64,000 nt of DNA from Phormidium tenue FACHB-1052 (GCF_014696675.1 NZ_JACJQN010000002.1:372001-436000), one strand, 5' to 3'. Shown: positions 44,288 to 54,214, counted from the stretch's first letter. The notes: generated from the sequence alone by a model not told the origin. Numbers and translations: made by a program.

Positions 44288-45475
44288 TTAGCTGCTTACA
44301 TCCTGGGGCAAAAAGGCCCGATCTTGGGGCAGAGAGGCGACCGGAGAGGTTAGTTCAAACTGCCCGGCTTCAATCCAGCCTTTCAACTCGTTGGCAACCT
44401 GGCGAGCCATGTAAATGCTGGCTAGCGGTGCCGTACGCACCGGTTGACCTTCGATGGTAATGCTGCCCGACTTGAGCTGGGCATAGCTAACCAACCCAAA
44501 CGTGGGCCGCACCCGACGGGGAATCGAAAAATCCATCACAGGAGCGACAATGTCGGCGTCCTGAATAGCGCAGTGGGCCGCCACCTGTTCGTTGAGGATA
44601 GGGATCGGCACTCCGACTCCAAGCATCAGCGAAGGGCCGTAGCCCTTGAAATAGCAGCCCCGCACCCAGTGGGGCTGCATTTGCTTGGCGTCGCCGATTA
44701 GGGCCATGGTGGCAGCGGGGCCGATGGGGGTGCGGTTGGGCAGCCGCCGCTGGAGCGGAAAGTGCTGGGTACCCTCCCAGGCGAGGTAGCCAATACCGCC
44801 GCCGAAAAAGATACGCGTGCCGATACCAATGGCCTCCAGGTCAGGGTCATTCAGCAAGGGCGATAGCGCCCCTGAGTTGGCGTACACCGCATTGCCGAGG
44901 CGGGGTTGAAGCGGCCCCAGGTAGGTGGAGAGGGTGCGATCGCCCCCATTCACCCCCACAATAAAATTTTGGTACAACCCCCTGGGACTAAACAGGTAGA
45001 ACTGATTGATGCTGTCGCGGGTAATGGTGGTTTCAAGGGAGGTGCGGGGGTAGCAGTCGGTGCCGTGGCCCGTGGCTTGAAGCGGCACACTCCGTCCGGC
45101 GATTAAATCGGCAATCACATGGCCGCCGCCGTGCTCCCGCACAGTTTCAGTATCGCCCAGGTCTGCCCCTCGCCCAGCCACGGCTGGCTGGCTGGCTCCC
45201 AGGCAGACATCCACAGCCCCAAAGCCTGCGTAGGCGGGCACCCCATCCAGGTAGCACTCTAGCAGCTTGATGGGTGGATCCGTGTGGCCCAGGTTGAGCA
45301 TGGCACCCGACGACTCCATCGGCTCAAAGGTGCCAGCGACCACTACATCCACCGCTTTAGCGGCGGCGGCAATGCCCTGCTCCTTGGCCTGCACCTTGAA
45401 GGCTTCGGCGGTTTGCACCACCACCTGTCCGGCGCGAATTTTAGCGTTGATGCTGTCGATGGTGCGCATGGGCAA
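44288..45475 (-). CDS. homocysteine biosynthesis protein, DUF39 family
   Basis: The 395-aa protein matches the COG1900/DUF39 family by TIDSINAKIRAGQVVVQTAE, FEPMESSGAMLNLGHTDPP, GFGAVDVCLGASQ (conserved Cys), HGGGHVIADLIAG and FFGGGIGYLAWEGTQH. In methanogens the homologue works with a ferredoxin-like partner to make homocysteine from aspartate semialdehyde and sulfide. Cyanobacterial members lack that fused partner, and none is adjacent here. It probably feeds methionine synthesis, but this is inferred. The small gene upstream is 2 bp away on the same strand. Confidence 0.88.
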   Translation of the reverse strand: MPMRTIDSINAKIRAGQVVVQTAEAFKVQAKEQGIAAAAKAVDVVVAGTFEPMESSGAMLNLGHTDPPIKLLECYLDGVPAYAGFGAVDVCLGASQPAVAGRGADLGDTETVREHGGGHVIADLIAGRSVPLQATGHGTDCYPRTSLETTITRDSINQFYLFSPRGLYQNFIVGVNGGDRTLSTYLGPLQPRLGNAVYANSGALSPLLNDPDLEAIGIGTRIFFGGGIGYLAWEGTQHFPLQRRLPNRTPIGPAATMALIGDAKQMQPHWVRGCYFKGYGPSLMLGVGVPIPILNEQVAAHCAIQDADIVAPVMDFSIPRRVRPTFGLVSYAQLKSGSITIEGQPVRTAPLASIYMARQVANELKGWIEAGQFELTSPVASLPQDRAFLPQDVSS

Positions 45476-45477
45476 GC

Positions 45478-45684
45478 CTAGGAGTTGGAGCTACGCCGCA
45501 GCCAGAAAAGGCCACCCATCAGCGCTGAGGGAGCCAATAGCAGCGCTACGACTAGGCCTAGGGTGGGCTCTTGAACCACCTGAGACCCCGCTAGCATCAT
45601 AGGCAATCCGTACTTAATCAGGGCGCTCAGGGCTGCTGAGAGCCCGATCACTTTAGCCACAAAGCTGAAATTGGAACGATTCAT
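45478..45684 (-). CDS. small two-helix membrane protein, 68 aa
   Basis: The product MNRSNFSFVAKVIGLSAALS has a first hydrophobic segment and then LGLVVALLLAPSALMGGLFW, and ends in a short basic tail. No family is recognised. It lies between prmA and the DUF39 gene (4 and 2 bp spacing), so all three are probably one operon. Confidence 0.7.
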   Translation of the reverse strand: MNRSNFSFVAKVIGLSAALSALIKYGLPMMLAGSQVVQEPTLGLVVALLLAPSALMGGLFWLRRSSNS

Positions 45685-45688
45685 GGGT

Positions 45689-46591
45689 TCAGGCGGGCGA
45701 TCGCCGCACGTTGAGACAGCACCACTCCTGTCGCCGCCAGAGGGTAGCCACGACCCAGCCGTGCTGCTCCAAGGTATCGGCCACTAGTTTGGACTGATCG
45801 AGCAAAATGCCGCTGAGAATGCCCCAGCCATCAGGGGTAACAATGGTGTGCATCTGGGGGATGAGGTCCATGATCACCTCCGCTAAAATATTGCAGACGA
45901 TACCGTCTACGGGGGCATCAATGGTTTGGGCAATGGTGTCCAAACTGCCATGCAGCAGCGGTAGCTGCTGCTCCGTCAGCCCGTTCAGAGTGCGGTTGCC
46001 GACAGCCGAATGAATAGCTAAGTCGTCGGTGTCAGCGGCATAGGCGCGCCTAGCCCCTAACAGCAACGCCCCAATCGAGAGAATGCCCGACCCGCAGCCA
46101 ATATCGGCAATGGTAACGTCGGTTTTTTCGTAGGTCAGCCGCATTTCAAGCGACTCTAGACAGAGCTGGGTGGTGGGGTGGTTGCCAGTACCAAAGGCCA
46201 CGCCGGGGTCGAGGCGCAGCACCAGCCGCTGGTTGTCAGCCGGAGGCTCTAGCCAGGCGGGGGTGATCAAGAAGCGATCGCCAATCGGTTCTGGTTTCCA
46301 GTGATCCTTCCAGCTCTTAGACCAGTCTTCTTCGTCGATCAGCTGCCAGCTAATGCGGGGCAGCACCAGATCGTTGCAAAGAGCATCTTGCTTAATCAAC
46401 AGGGCCATGGCCGATAGATCGAGCAATTCAAGCCGATGCTGCGGGAAGTAGGCCTGCACTACGCAAGACGAACCCCGCTGCTGGGTTGATGTCCCCTGGC
46501 TGCCAAAGCTGTCAAACCGCCAGAAAACCGTGTCCTCCAGGGATGGATCGCACAGTACCTTTACTTCCCACCAGGTGTTAACCACGGCCAT
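45689..46591 (-). CDS. prmA: ribosomal protein L11 methyltransferase
   Basis: PrmA trimethylates ribosomal protein L11. I use ATG 46591 ([20 protein letters not shown]), giving the usual ~300 aa; the open frame reaches 46690 but the extra part looks non-coding and includes an interspersed repeat. Motifs are [38 protein letters not shown] (SAM binding) and [13 protein letters not shown] (NxLA). Likely first gene of an operon with the 68-aa membrane protein and DUF39. Confidence 0.94.
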   Translation of the reverse strand: MAVVNTWWEVKVLCDPSLEDTVFWRFDSFGSQGTSTQQRGSSCVVQAYFPQHRLELLDLSAMALLIKQDALCNDLVLPRISWQLIDEEDWSKSWKDHWKPEPIGDRFLITPAWLEPPADNQRLVLRLDPGVAFGTGNHPTTQLCLESLEMRLTYEKTDVTIADIGCGSGILSIGALLLGARRAYAADTDDLAIHSAVGNRTLNGLTEQQLPLLHGSLDTIAQTIDAPVDGIVCNILAEVIMDLIPQMHTIVTPDGWGILSGILLDQSKLVADTLEQHGWVVATLWRRQEWCCLNVRRSPA

Positions 46592-46657
46592 TCTAGGGGC
46601 TGCCTCGCAACTATCAAACTTGGAGCTAACGCTCTCCTTATAGCCCTGGGTTCCTAA

Positions 46658-46760
46658 CCGTGAACCTGTAGGGTGAGCACCGCCCACCACCTACTTTCTG
46701 ACCAGGCTAAGAGCCGTTGCCCTTGCCCATCCTACAGGGCTTCTCAAGCTACAGGTTCAC
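46658..46760 (-). terminator. alternative hairpins at the serA 3' end
   Basis: The end of serA (46749-46760, CTACAGGTTCAC on the plus strand) is repeated inverted at 46660-46671. Between them GCCCATCCTACAGG (46725-46738) is an inverted match of CCTGTAGGGTGAGC (46665-46678), 12 of 14. The CCTGTAG at 46665-46671 can therefore pair with either copy, but not both. No T-run follows. It may end serA transcription or stabilise the 3' end. Confidence 0.55.
46668..46690 (+). repeat. GTAGGGTGgGC-type interspersed palindrome, copy 1
   Basis: GTAGGGTGAGCACCGCCCACC is close to the element at 48519-48539. The right half can pair with the left half. It is a common intergenic repeat type in cyanobacteria. 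Confidence 0.55.
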
Positions 46761-48329
46761 CGTGTAGGCATCGCGAATGCCTGGCACTTTGAGAATCTCT
46801 TCCAGAATGCCCTCAGGCAGAGGGTCATCTAGGCTGAGAGCCATGACCGCGTCGCCGCGCACAATTTTGCGGCCCACCTGCATACTGGCGATGTTGACGT
46901 TAAAGCTGCCCAGCAGCGAGCCAATTTTGCCGATAATGCCCGGCATATCGCGGTGCAGGGTAAACAGCATGTGCTGAGTCGGCGGCACGTTAATGGGGAA
47001 CTCGTCGATATCGGTGACGCGAATTTCGCTGCCCCCCAGCAGCACGCCAGTAACAGAGTGCTCGCCCAGGCTGCCCTTGGCCGACAGATTTAACGAGCCT
47101 GTGTAGTCGCGAATGTCGGCATCGCGGGTTTCAATCACGTGAATGCCGCGCTCCTTCGCTTCGATGGAGGCGTTGACGTAGTTGACCCGCTCTTGAAGCG
47201 CGTGGGACAGCAACCCCTTGAGCGCCGCCACCATAATCGGCTGGGTATCGCCCCCGGCAATGTCGCCCTGGAGGCGTACCGTTAGTTCTTGAACCCGGCC
47301 CCCAGCCAATTGCCCCACCAGGTTGCCCAAGGTTTCAGCCAGTTGCAGATAGGGGCGCAGCTTTTGCATCACCTCAGGGCGCAGGCCGGGGATATTCACC
47401 GCCGATCGCGCCGGTAGCCCCAGCAGCACGTCGCGAATCTGCTCGGCTACATCGATCGCCACATTCACCTGGGCCTCTTCGGTGGAGGCTCCCAGGTGGG
47501 GGGTGAGAATAATGGCTTTGTCCAGCTCTCGCAGCTCTGAATCGCCCAGAGGCTCAGATTCGTAGACATCCAGAGCGGCCCCGCCGATGGTGCCTTCACG
47601 CAGGGCCTTGGCCAGAGCAGCCTCGTCGATGATGCCACCCCGAGCGCAGTTGATGATGCGCACCGTGGACTTCATGGTCGCCAGGGCTTTCTCATCCACT
47701 AGGTGGGTGGTCTCGGGGGTCTTGGGCAGGTGCAGGGTGATGTAGTCGGCCTCGCGGAACAGCAGATCTAGCTCCACCAGGCGGCAGCCGAGTTGCTCTG
47801 CCCGTTCCGCCGAAATAAACGGGTCGTAGGCCAGCAGCTTCATGCCCATGGCCCGCGCTACCGTGGCCACGTGGGAGCCAATTTTGCCCAGGCCCACTAC
47901 CCCCAGGGTTTTCTTATAGATCTCAACCCCGGTAAAGTCTTTGCGCTTCCATTCGCCCGATTTAACGGAGCGATCGGCGCTGGGAATATAGCGCGACATC
48001 GACATCATCATGGCCAGGGCGTGCTCTGCCGCTGCAATGGTATTTCCCTCAGGAGAGTTGACCACCACAATGCCCCGCCGGGTAGCCTCAGGCACATCGA
48101 CGTTATCGACCCCAACCCCAGCTCGCCCAATGATTTTTAGGTTCTGGCCTGCGTCAATGACGGCCTTGGTCACTTTGGTGCCCGAGCGAATCATCAGCGC
48201 ATCGTAGTCGCCGATGGCGGCCACCAGTTCCTCAGGGGAAAGGCTGGTGTTGACATCCACCTGAGCAACTTGGGAAAGAATATCGAGGCCCGCCTGGTCA
48301 ACGGGGTCGGAAACTAGAACCTTGGGCAT
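46749..48329 (-). CDS. serA: D-3-phosphoglycerate dehydrogenase
   Basis: SerA oxidises 3-phosphoglycerate in the first step of the phosphorylated serine pathway. The 526-aa protein is the long type: substrate and NAD domains (~1-310; MPKVLVSDPVDQAGLDIL, LGVVGLGKIGSHVA, INCARGGIIDEAAL, LTPHLGASTEEAQ), an ASB/intervening domain (~320-450) and a C-terminal ACT domain (~455-526; TQHMLFTLHRDMPGIIGKIG). The ACT domain suggests allosteric serine control. The ATG at 48329 fits the family start. Confidence 0.97.
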   Translation of the reverse strand: MPKVLVSDPVDQAGLDILSQVAQVDVNTSLSPEELVAAIGDYDALMIRSGTKVTKAVIDAGQNLKIIGRAGVGVDNVDVPEATRRGIVVVNSPEGNTIAAAEHALAMMMSMSRYIPSADRSVKSGEWKRKDFTGVEIYKKTLGVVGLGKIGSHVATVARAMGMKLLAYDPFISAERAEQLGCRLVELDLLFREADYITLHLPKTPETTHLVDEKALATMKSTVRIINCARGGIIDEAALAKALREGTIGGAALDVYESEPLGDSELRELDKAIILTPHLGASTEEAQVNVAIDVAEQIRDVLLGLPARSAVNIPGLRPEVMQKLRPYLQLAETLGNLVGQLAGGRVQELTVRLQGDIAGGDTQPIMVAALKGLLSHALQERVNYVNASIEAKERGIHVIETRDADIRDYTGSLNLSAKGSLGEHSVTGVLLGGSEIRVTDIDEFPINVPPTQHMLFTLHRDMPGIIGKIGSLLGSFNVNIASMQVGRKIVRGDAVMALSLDDPLPEGILEEILKVPGIRDAYTVNL

Positions 48330-48652
48330 GGGTCGGCCATAAAAATGTCACAGGGATCTACTTTACTGCAAAGGCGGAGCGGGGCATTAGTGTGTGGGGT
48401 TACTTTTAGCGGTAGGTGAGTGGATGGGTAGGCGGGTGGATGGGTGAGGAGATGGGGATGTAGGGTGAATTCGCAGAGCGATGCACCATTTTAAGGAGAT
48501 TAATCTTGCAAGCTCCAGGTAGGGTGGGCATTGCCCACTAGCTCTAATCAGCGCCACGCAGCATGGATTACAGCTAAGCAATGTATCCTTTCAAGGCAGC
48601 TGTATCTGCGATTTATGAGCAGCGTTAAAAGGCGAAATCTGCGACACAAGCA
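48330..48652. other. intergenic region between serA and hemW
   Basis: This 323-bp gap holds the GTAGGGTGGGC palindrome at 48519-48539 and a G-rich tract of repeated GGATGGGT-like units near 48417-48462. No gene was recognised. Confidence 0.45.
48519..48539 (+). repeat. GTAGGGTGGGC palindrome, copy 2
   Basis: GTAGGGTGGGCATTGCCCAC has self-complementary GTGGGCA/TGCCCAC arms. It is the same element type as at 46668-46690. Confidence 0.6.
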
Positions 48653-49864
48653 TTAGATTTCCTGCAAGTCTTCGATCGCCCGAAAGCAGTCAGAGAGCAC
48701 AACATTAGAGAACAAAAAACCGTCGGGATCGCTGAGGCGCAGACGCTGCAGGGTGTCCCAGGCGTCGCCTTCTAAAATGACCCAGCCTTGGGCAATGTGG
48801 GGATGGAGGGCGGCAATAAGGGTATCCCAGGTGGCGGAGTCGCAGAGCGATCGCACCTCATCCCCACCGATCCCCGCCTTTAATCGCAAGCCCAACATCA
48901 GTCGATCCAGCAGTTGTTCCATTGGCGGTGTCGGAGGTTCACGGTGGGTTCCTTCAGCCGCCTGAAACTCGTTTACCCACTCGCTATAGGTTGCCAAGGT
49001 GCGGGGACGACTGACCCGCTGGAGCTGGGTGTAGCTGGTCGCCCCGAGGCCAAAGCCGTAATAGGGCTGATTGCGCCAGTAGGTCAAATTATGCTGACAT
49101 TGATGCCCCGGCTGGGCGTAGTTAGAGACTTCGTAGTGCTCGTAGCCCTGGGCGGTGAGAAAGGCTTGGGCAAGCCGATACATTGCCGCCGTTTGCTCAT
49201 CCGTCGGCAGCGGCCCGTCGCCCGGTTGGTAGCGCTTGGCGAACACCGTCTGAGGCTCCACCGTGAGATCGTAGATCGACAGGTGATGGGGGTAGAGGGC
49301 TACCGCCTTAGACAAGCTAGTTTCCCAGTCCGTTAGGGTCTGGTGCGGCAGTCCCGAAATCAAATCTAGGCTCCAGTTGGGCATGGCAACTTGGTGTAGC
49401 CAGTCCACAGCGCGATAGACATCGACAACGCGGTGGTAACGGCCACAGCTCTCTAGCGTTGTGTCATCCAGCGCTTGCACACCGAGGCTGATGCGGGTGA
49501 TGCCTGCGGCCAGGTAGCCCTGAAGATGCTCTAAATCAAAGGTGCCGGGGTCCATTTCCATGGAGATCTCGGCGGCGGGATCAATGCCGAAGTGCTGGTC
49601 AAGCTGGGTGAGGATTTGTGCAAGCTGGGGGATGGAGAGCAAAGAAGGGGTGCCGCCGCCAAAGAATACGGTTTGTAATGGGGGCTCGTTGAGCTTCGGA
49701 GTTACCGCAATTTCATCACAGAGCAGCGCCACGTAACCTTCCACGGTTCCTGATGTCTCGCCCCGCTGGTGGTTGCCCAGCACTGAGATGGGGAAGTCGC
49801 AGTAAAAGCAGCGACGGCGGCAAAAGGGAATGTGAACGTAGGCAGAGGCCGGGTTGGCAATCAT
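48653..49864 (-). CDS. hemW: radical SAM protein HemW
   Basis: HemW is a HemN-like radical SAM protein that binds haem and acts as a haem chaperone; it is often mis-named coproporphyrinogen oxidase. The 403-aa protein has the 4Fe-4S motif C15-RRR-C19-FY-C22 after AYVHIPF. Further motifs are VFFGGGTPSLL, EISMEMDPGTFDLEHL, GITRISLGVQALDD, SLDLISGLPHQTLTDW and HYEVSNYAQPGHQCQHNLTY (split: HYEVSNYA, CQHNLTYW). HemN's extra C-terminal and N-terminal features are absent, so HemW is preferred. Confidence 0.9.
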   Translation of the reverse strand: MIANPASAYVHIPFCRRRCFYCDFPISVLGNHQRGETSGTVEGYVALLCDEIAVTPKLNEPPLQTVFFGGGTPSLLSIPQLAQILTQLDQHFGIDPAAEISMEMDPGTFDLEHLQGYLAAGITRISLGVQALDDTTLESCGRYHRVVDVYRAVDWLHQVAMPNWSLDLISGLPHQTLTDWETSLSKAVALYPHHLSIYDLTVEPQTVFAKRYQPGDGPLPTDEQTAAMYRLAQAFLTAQGYEHYEVSNYAQPGHQCQHNLTYWRNQPYYGFGLGATSYTQLQRVSRPRTLATYSEWVNEFQAAEGTHREPPTPPMEQLLDRLMLGLRLKAGIGGDEVRSLCDSATWDTLIAALHPHIAQGWVILEGDAWDTLQRLRLSDPDGFLFSNVVLSDCFRAIEDLQEI

Positions 49865-50006
49865 GGCAATGGCTATCCCTGGGAAACGTTGAGCAAGGGA
49901 CGCCGCTTAAATCACGCTAACACTATCCCCAAACGATCGATGCGGGCGAAGATGGTAGGTCATGGCTGAAGGTTAGTAGGCGGTTGAATTGAGCAATGCA
50001 GCCTAC

Positions 50007-50065
50007 AAAAAAACCGGAACCCTGGGCTGGCCTCAATAAGCGGCGATGGCCCAGAATTCCGGTTT
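50007..50065 (-). terminator. intrinsic terminator of the small gene at 50089
   Basis: On the minus strand a 17-bp stem (arms 50049-50065 and 50011-50027, two G-U pairs) with the core AAACCGGAA...TTCCGGTTT is followed by seven T (50007-50013). It lies 24 bp after the stop of the 67-aa gene. Confidence 0.85.
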
Positions 50066-50088
50066 GACGATGGCTCTAAAAGAGTTCT

Positions 50089-50292
50089 CTAGAAGCCCTG
50101 GCGGGAGACGAATTTCTCGATATCGGCCTGGGTTTGGTGCAGCAGGTGGTGGCGGCTATCGCCGGTATTGCTGAGGGAGGGCACCAGGTTGCGAGCCTGG
50201 AGCGTCATGTGGAGCTGGAGATGGGCGACGTATTCGGAAAAGTCTTCGCGGGTTTCGGTCAGGGCTGGAGCAAAGTTTTCTGACAGGGCCAC
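50089..50292 (-). CDS. small hypothetical protein, 67 aa
   Basis: I choose GTG 50292 (product MALSENFAPALTETREDF) because AGAGAGG lies eight bases upstream; an in-frame ATG at 50319 has no such site. The product is soluble, with YVAHLQLHMTLQARNLVPSL and a Gln/His-rich segment before the end KFVSRQGF. No family is recognised. It is followed by a strong intrinsic terminator and diverges from mutS, which together support a real gene. Confidence 0.7.
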   Translation of the reverse strand: MALSENFAPALTETREDFSEYVAHLQLHMTLQARNLVPSLSNTGDSRHHLLHQTQADIEKFVSRQGF

Positions 50293-50416
50293 GGGAACAA
50301 CCTCTCTTCTATTAAACATCGATAAAATATGCAACGATATCGAAACTAACATAGGCGCTGTACCCCTCACAGGCCGTGCAACGAAGCTTAACGGTGCGTA
50401 ACATCTGACACAATCC

Positions 50417-53101
50417 ATGCCCGGTTCATCCCCCTCCGCCGATAGCCAACCGCCCATTCCCGAGCGGTTGGCCAAGCACACGGTGCGCTACGCCGACCAC
50501 CACTCGGTAAATTGGGATGACCTGACGCCAATGATGCGCCACTACGTGGAGATGAAGGAGCAGTATCCCCACGCCCTGGTGCTATATCGGGTGGGCGACT
50601 TCTTTGAAACGTTTTTTCAAGATGCGATCGCGATCGCCCGCGAGCTAGAGTTGGTGCTCACTAGCAAAGAGGCAGGTAAGGCTATTGGCCGAGTGCCCCT
50701 GGCGGGCATTCCCCACCACGCCCTCGATCGCTACTGCATGCTGCTGGTGGAAAGGGGCTATGCGATCGCCATCTGCGACCAGGTAGAAGACCCCGCCGTG
50801 GCCCAGGGCTTGGTCAAACGCGAAGTTACTCGCGTCATCACCCCCGGCACCGTGATCGAAGAGGGCATGCTAAGCGCCAGCCAAAACAACTTTTTGGCCT
50901 CGGTGGTAGTGGCCGGTCACCACTGGGGGCTGGCCCACGCCGATGTCTCCACCGGAGAATTCTTGACGACCCAAGGGGAAGACCTGGATCAGCTCTGTCA
51001 GGAGCTGCTCAGGCTCCAGCCCGCTGAGGTGCTGTTTCCGGTGGATGCGCCCAATCTGGGGGCGATGCTCAGGCCGGGAGATCAGTCTGACCAATTGCCG
51101 GACTGTTTGCCGCGTCAGTTTTGCTACACTCTGCGGCCCCAGGGCCCCTACAGCCAGAGTGAGGCGAGGCAGCGATTGTTGCAACGGTTTCGGCTGCGGT
51201 CGCTGGAAGGGTTGGGCTGCGACCATCTGCCCCTGGCGGTGAGGGCAGCGGGTGGCCTGCTGCACTACGTCGAAGAAACCCAGAAGACTGTGCAGGCTCC
51301 GCTCCAGCCCCTCTGCACCTATACCCTGTCTGCCTACCTGGTGATCGATCACCAGACCCGCCGCAATTTAGAAATTACCCAGACGGCGCGCGACGGCACT
51401 TACAACGGTTCGCTTCTGTGGGCGCTCGATCGCACCGTTACGGCCATGGGCGGTCGCACCCTGCGCCGCTGGCTGCTGCAACCGCTGTTGGATGTCAAGG
51501 GCATTCAACAGCGACAGTCCACCATTGTGGAACTGTTGCAAGACGGCAATCTGCGGCAGATGCTCCAGCACAAACTGAAGCAGATCTATGACCTAGAGCG
51601 GCTGGCGGGTCGGGCCGGGTCTGGCACCGCCAATGCTAGGGATCTCGTCGCCCTAGCGGATTCGTTTTTGCGCCTGCCGGATTTGGCTGCTTTGGCAGAA
51701 CAGGCCCAGTCGCCTTATCTAAAGGCGCTACAGTACGTGCCGCCGGAGCTAGAGCAGCTGGGGCAGACGCTGCGATCGCACCTAGTCGAAACCCCGCCCC
51801 TCTACCTCACCGAAGGCCACCTGATTCGCGATGGCGTCAACGCCCAACTCGACGACCTGCGTCAGCAGGCGGTGGACGACCAAAAGTGGATCGCCGAACT
51901 GGAGCCCGCCGAACGCAAACGCACCGGCATCTCCACGCTCAAAGTCGGCTTCAACAAAGCTTTTGGCTACTACATCAGCATCTCCCGCGCCCGCGCCGAC
52001 CAAGCCCCCGACGACTACATCCGCAAGCAGACCCTCACCAACGAAGAGCGCTATATCACCCCCGAACTCAAGGAGCGGGAAACGCGGGTCTTTAACATTG
52101 AGTCTGAAATCAACGCCCTGGAGTATGAGATCTTTAACCAGCTGCGGGAGAAAGTGGGCGAGCAGGTCGAACTGATCCGCAAAGTCGCCGCCGCTGTTGC
52201 CGCTGCCGATGTGCTCTGTGGGCTGGCTGAAGTGGCGATCTTTCAGGGCTACTGCTGTCCCGAGATGGATGAGTCAAGGGCGATCGCCGTCACCGAAGGC
52301 CGCCACCCAGTTGTCGAGCAATTGCTCCCCGCCGGGTTCTTTGTGCCCAACTCCAACTACATGGGGACGATTCCAAGCGATCGCGATGCCGCCCATGCCC
52401 AAGATCTAATTATTCTCACCGGCCCCAACGCCAGCGGCAAGAGCTGCTACCTACGCCAGGTGGGCCTGATTCAGCTAATGGCGCAGATGGGGAGTTTCGT
52501 TCCAGCGAAAACCGCAAGGCTGGGGGTGTGCGATCGCATCTTCACCCGCGTCGGGGCCGTTGACGACCTGGCTAGCGGCCAATCCACCTTCATGGTTGAG
52601 ATGAACGAGACGGCGAATATTTTGAACCACGCTACGCCTAGATCCCTGGTGCTGCTGGATGAAATTGGCCGAGGCACCGCCACCTTCGACGGCCTCTCCA
52701 TCGCCTGGGCGGTAGCCGAGCACCTCGCGGTTGAGATCGAGGCCCGCACTATCTTCGCTACCCACTACCATGAGCTGAATGAGCTAGCGGCGCTAATTCC
52801 CAACGTGGCCAACTACCAGGTCACAGTCAAAGAAATGCCCGACCAGATTATCTTCCTCCACCAGGTGCAGCCCGGCGGGGCCGACAAATCCTACGGCATT
52901 GAGGCAGGGCGGCTGGCAGGGCTACCCACCTCTGTCATTCAACGCGCCCGCGACGTAATGCGCGAGATCGAGCGCAACAGCACGATCGCCGTGGGTCTGC
53001 GTGGGGAGGTGTCTAAACTGAGTAAGCCTCGCCGCCGAGCGAAAGATGTGACCGGCACTTACGATCCTTCAGAACAGCTCGACCTGTTTGGTAAATCTTG
53101 A
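50417..53101 (+). CDS. mutS: DNA mismatch repair protein MutS
   Basis: MutS binds mismatches and starts repair. The 894-aa protein has the mismatch-recognition domain with [15 protein letters not shown] (Phe-x-Glu), connector and lever domains, the clamp, and the ATPase with Walker A GPNASGKS (669-676), ST-loop region [15 protein letters not shown], Walker [18 protein letters not shown] and [10 protein letters not shown]. The usual length for MutS1. A ~35-residue lead before the mismatch domain is somewhat long. mutL is not adjacent. Confidence 0.97.
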   Translation: MPGSSPSADSQPPIPERLAKHTVRYADHHSVNWDDLTPMMRHYVEMKEQYPHALVLYRVGDFFETFFQDAIAIARELELVLTSKEAGKAIGRVPLAGIPHHALDRYCMLLVERGYAIAICDQVEDPAVAQGLVKREVTRVITPGTVIEEGMLSASQNNFLASVVVAGHHWGLAHADVSTGEFLTTQGEDLDQLCQELLRLQPAEVLFPVDAPNLGAMLRPGDQSDQLPDCLPRQFCYTLRPQGPYSQSEARQRLLQRFRLRSLEGLGCDHLPLAVRAAGGLLHYVEETQKTVQAPLQPLCTYTLSAYLVIDHQTRRNLEITQTARDGTYNGSLLWALDRTVTAMGGRTLRRWLLQPLLDVKGIQQRQSTIVELLQDGNLRQMLQHKLKQIYDLERLAGRAGSGTANARDLVALADSFLRLPDLAALAEQAQSPYLKALQYVPPELEQLGQTLRSHLVETPPLYLTEGHLIRDGVNAQLDDLRQQAVDDQKWIAELEPAERKRTGISTLKVGFNKAFGYYISISRARADQAPDDYIRKQTLTNEERYITPELKERETRVFNIESEINALEYEIFNQLREKVGEQVELIRKVAAAVAAADVLCGLAEVAIFQGYCCPEMDESRAIAVTEGRHPVVEQLLPAGFFVPNSNYMGTIPSDRDAAHAQDLIILTGPNASGKSCYLRQVGLIQLMAQMGSFVPAKTARLGVCDRIFTRVGAVDDLASGQSTFMVEMNETANILNHATPRSLVLLDEIGRGTATFDGLSIAWAVAEHLAVEIEARTIFATHYHELNELAALIPNVANYQVTVKEMPDQIIFLHQVQPGGADKSYGIEAGRLAGLPTSVIQRARDVMREIERNSTIAVGLRGEVSKLSKPRRRAKDVTGTYDPSEQLDLFGKS

Positions 53102-53175
53102 AACATCCCTAAAGGCGTGGCTAAAACCCTGGAGCCAGGCTACGAACGTAAGAGCTGGTTAACGAGGCGTTGCAG

Positions 53176-53253
53176 TTAACAAAGCGGGCCAACCGCCCAG
53201 TGTGAGCCAGAGCCCTTACGTGACCGCTTTGCAGCTGAACTTCGGTGTTATGT
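53176..53253 (+). repeat. attC-like recombination-site candidate
   Basis: The element begins TTAACAAAGCGG and ends GTTATGT, with an internal inverted pair CAAAGCGG (53180-53187) / CCGCTTTG (53224-53231). This size and the outer TAACAA...GTTATG boxes resemble integron attC sites. The internal arms are shorter than in typical attC. It lies just upstream of the nucleotidyltransferase gene. Confidence 0.4.
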
Positions 53254-53284
53254 CGCCCAAACCTTTAAGTGAGGCAACGTGCTG

Positions 53285-54121
53285 ATGGAGACAATGGTTT
53301 CACCCCTTACTGCTCGCGTGGCAACGCAGTACAGCCTTTCACTGCAAGTCGAGGCCGTCGCGCTAGCGGGCTCCCATACAAATTCTGCGTCAGATGCACA
53401 CTCTGATATCGACCTCTATGTTTACCTTTCAGCAGATCTGCCGGTGAGCGATCGCAGGGCTGTTGCCTCAAAATTCACTCGGCGTGCGGAAGTTGATAAC
53501 AATTTCTGGGAGCCAAGTGACGCTTGGATCGACGAGCATACCAGTATCCGTGTGGATGTTATGTTTCGCCGCACTGACTGGATTGAAGCACAACTCACCC
53601 GGGTTCTTGACGAACATCAGGCTTCAGTAGGTTACTCCACCTGCTTCTGGCATAACCTACTCTCCTCCCAAATACTCTTTGATCGGCGGGGATGGTTGAG
53701 GGCGCTACAGGCGACAGCGCAGAGACCTTATCCTGAAGAGCTGCGACAGGCTGTCGTCGCCAAGAACTTTCCCATCCTGCGCCACACCCTCTCGGCCTAT
53801 ACTCGTGAACTTGAGCACAGCGTAAGGCGGGGCGACCGAGTTAGCACTAACCACCGCGTGGCGGCGCTTTTGGCCAGCTACTTCGATGTGGTATTTGCCA
53901 TAAATAGCGTGCCACACCCTGGCGAGAAGCGATTAGTGCAGCTTGCAGAGGCCCGTTGCGATCGCCTACCCGACAAAATGAGTGAGCAGGTAGATAACCT
54001 AATTAGCGCAGTATCTATGTCCGGCGACGAGGTGTGCAAGTGTGCGCACCTGCTCATTGATGGGTTAGAAGTCCTGCTGCGTGCAGAAGGATTACTCGAT
54101 TCGAGAGGCGAGGTTGTCTAA
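53285..54121 (+). CDS. nucleotidyltransferase-domain protein, cassette-like
   Basis: The 278-aa protein (ATG 53285; an upstream GTG at 53279 is possible) has a nucleotidyltransferase fold: AVALAGSHTNSASDAHSDID with G-S-x and D-x-D for metal. A helical C-terminal part (SAYTRELEHSVRRGD, NHRVAALLASYFDVVFAIN) follows, similar to DUF4037-type proteins. Aminoglycoside nucleotidyltransferases share the fold, but the substrate is unknown. Its stop codon forms part of TAACAACGGCATTCACCC, similar to the first half of an integron attC, and an attC-like element precedes it. I infer that it came as a gene cassette. Confidence 0.7.
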   Translation: METMVSPLTARVATQYSLSLQVEAVALAGSHTNSASDAHSDIDLYVYLSADLPVSDRRAVASKFTRRAEVDNNFWEPSDAWIDEHTSIRVDVMFRRTDWIEAQLTRVLDEHQASVGYSTCFWHNLLSSQILFDRRGWLRALQATAQRPYPEELRQAVVAKNFPILRHTLSAYTRELEHSVRRGDRVSTNHRVAALLASYFDVVFAINSVPHPGEKRLVQLAEARCDRLPDKMSEQVDNLISAVSMSGDEVCKCAHLLIDGLEVLLRAEGLLDSRGEVV

Positions 54122-54142
54122 CAACGGCATTCACCCAACGCC
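54119..54142 (+). repeat. attC-like half site at the gene end
   Basis: TAACAACGGCATTCACCCAACGCC starts on the stop codon, as in integron cassettes. The expected complementary second half (GTTRRRY after an inverted arm) was not found in the next 150 bp, so only a half site is left. Confidence 0.4.
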
Positions 54143-54214
54143 CCGATTGCACGCTTCTCATGCATCTACAGCTCTGCTGTGCAGCGGCAGTGGCAGGCCG
54201 ATGTCACTGGTAGC

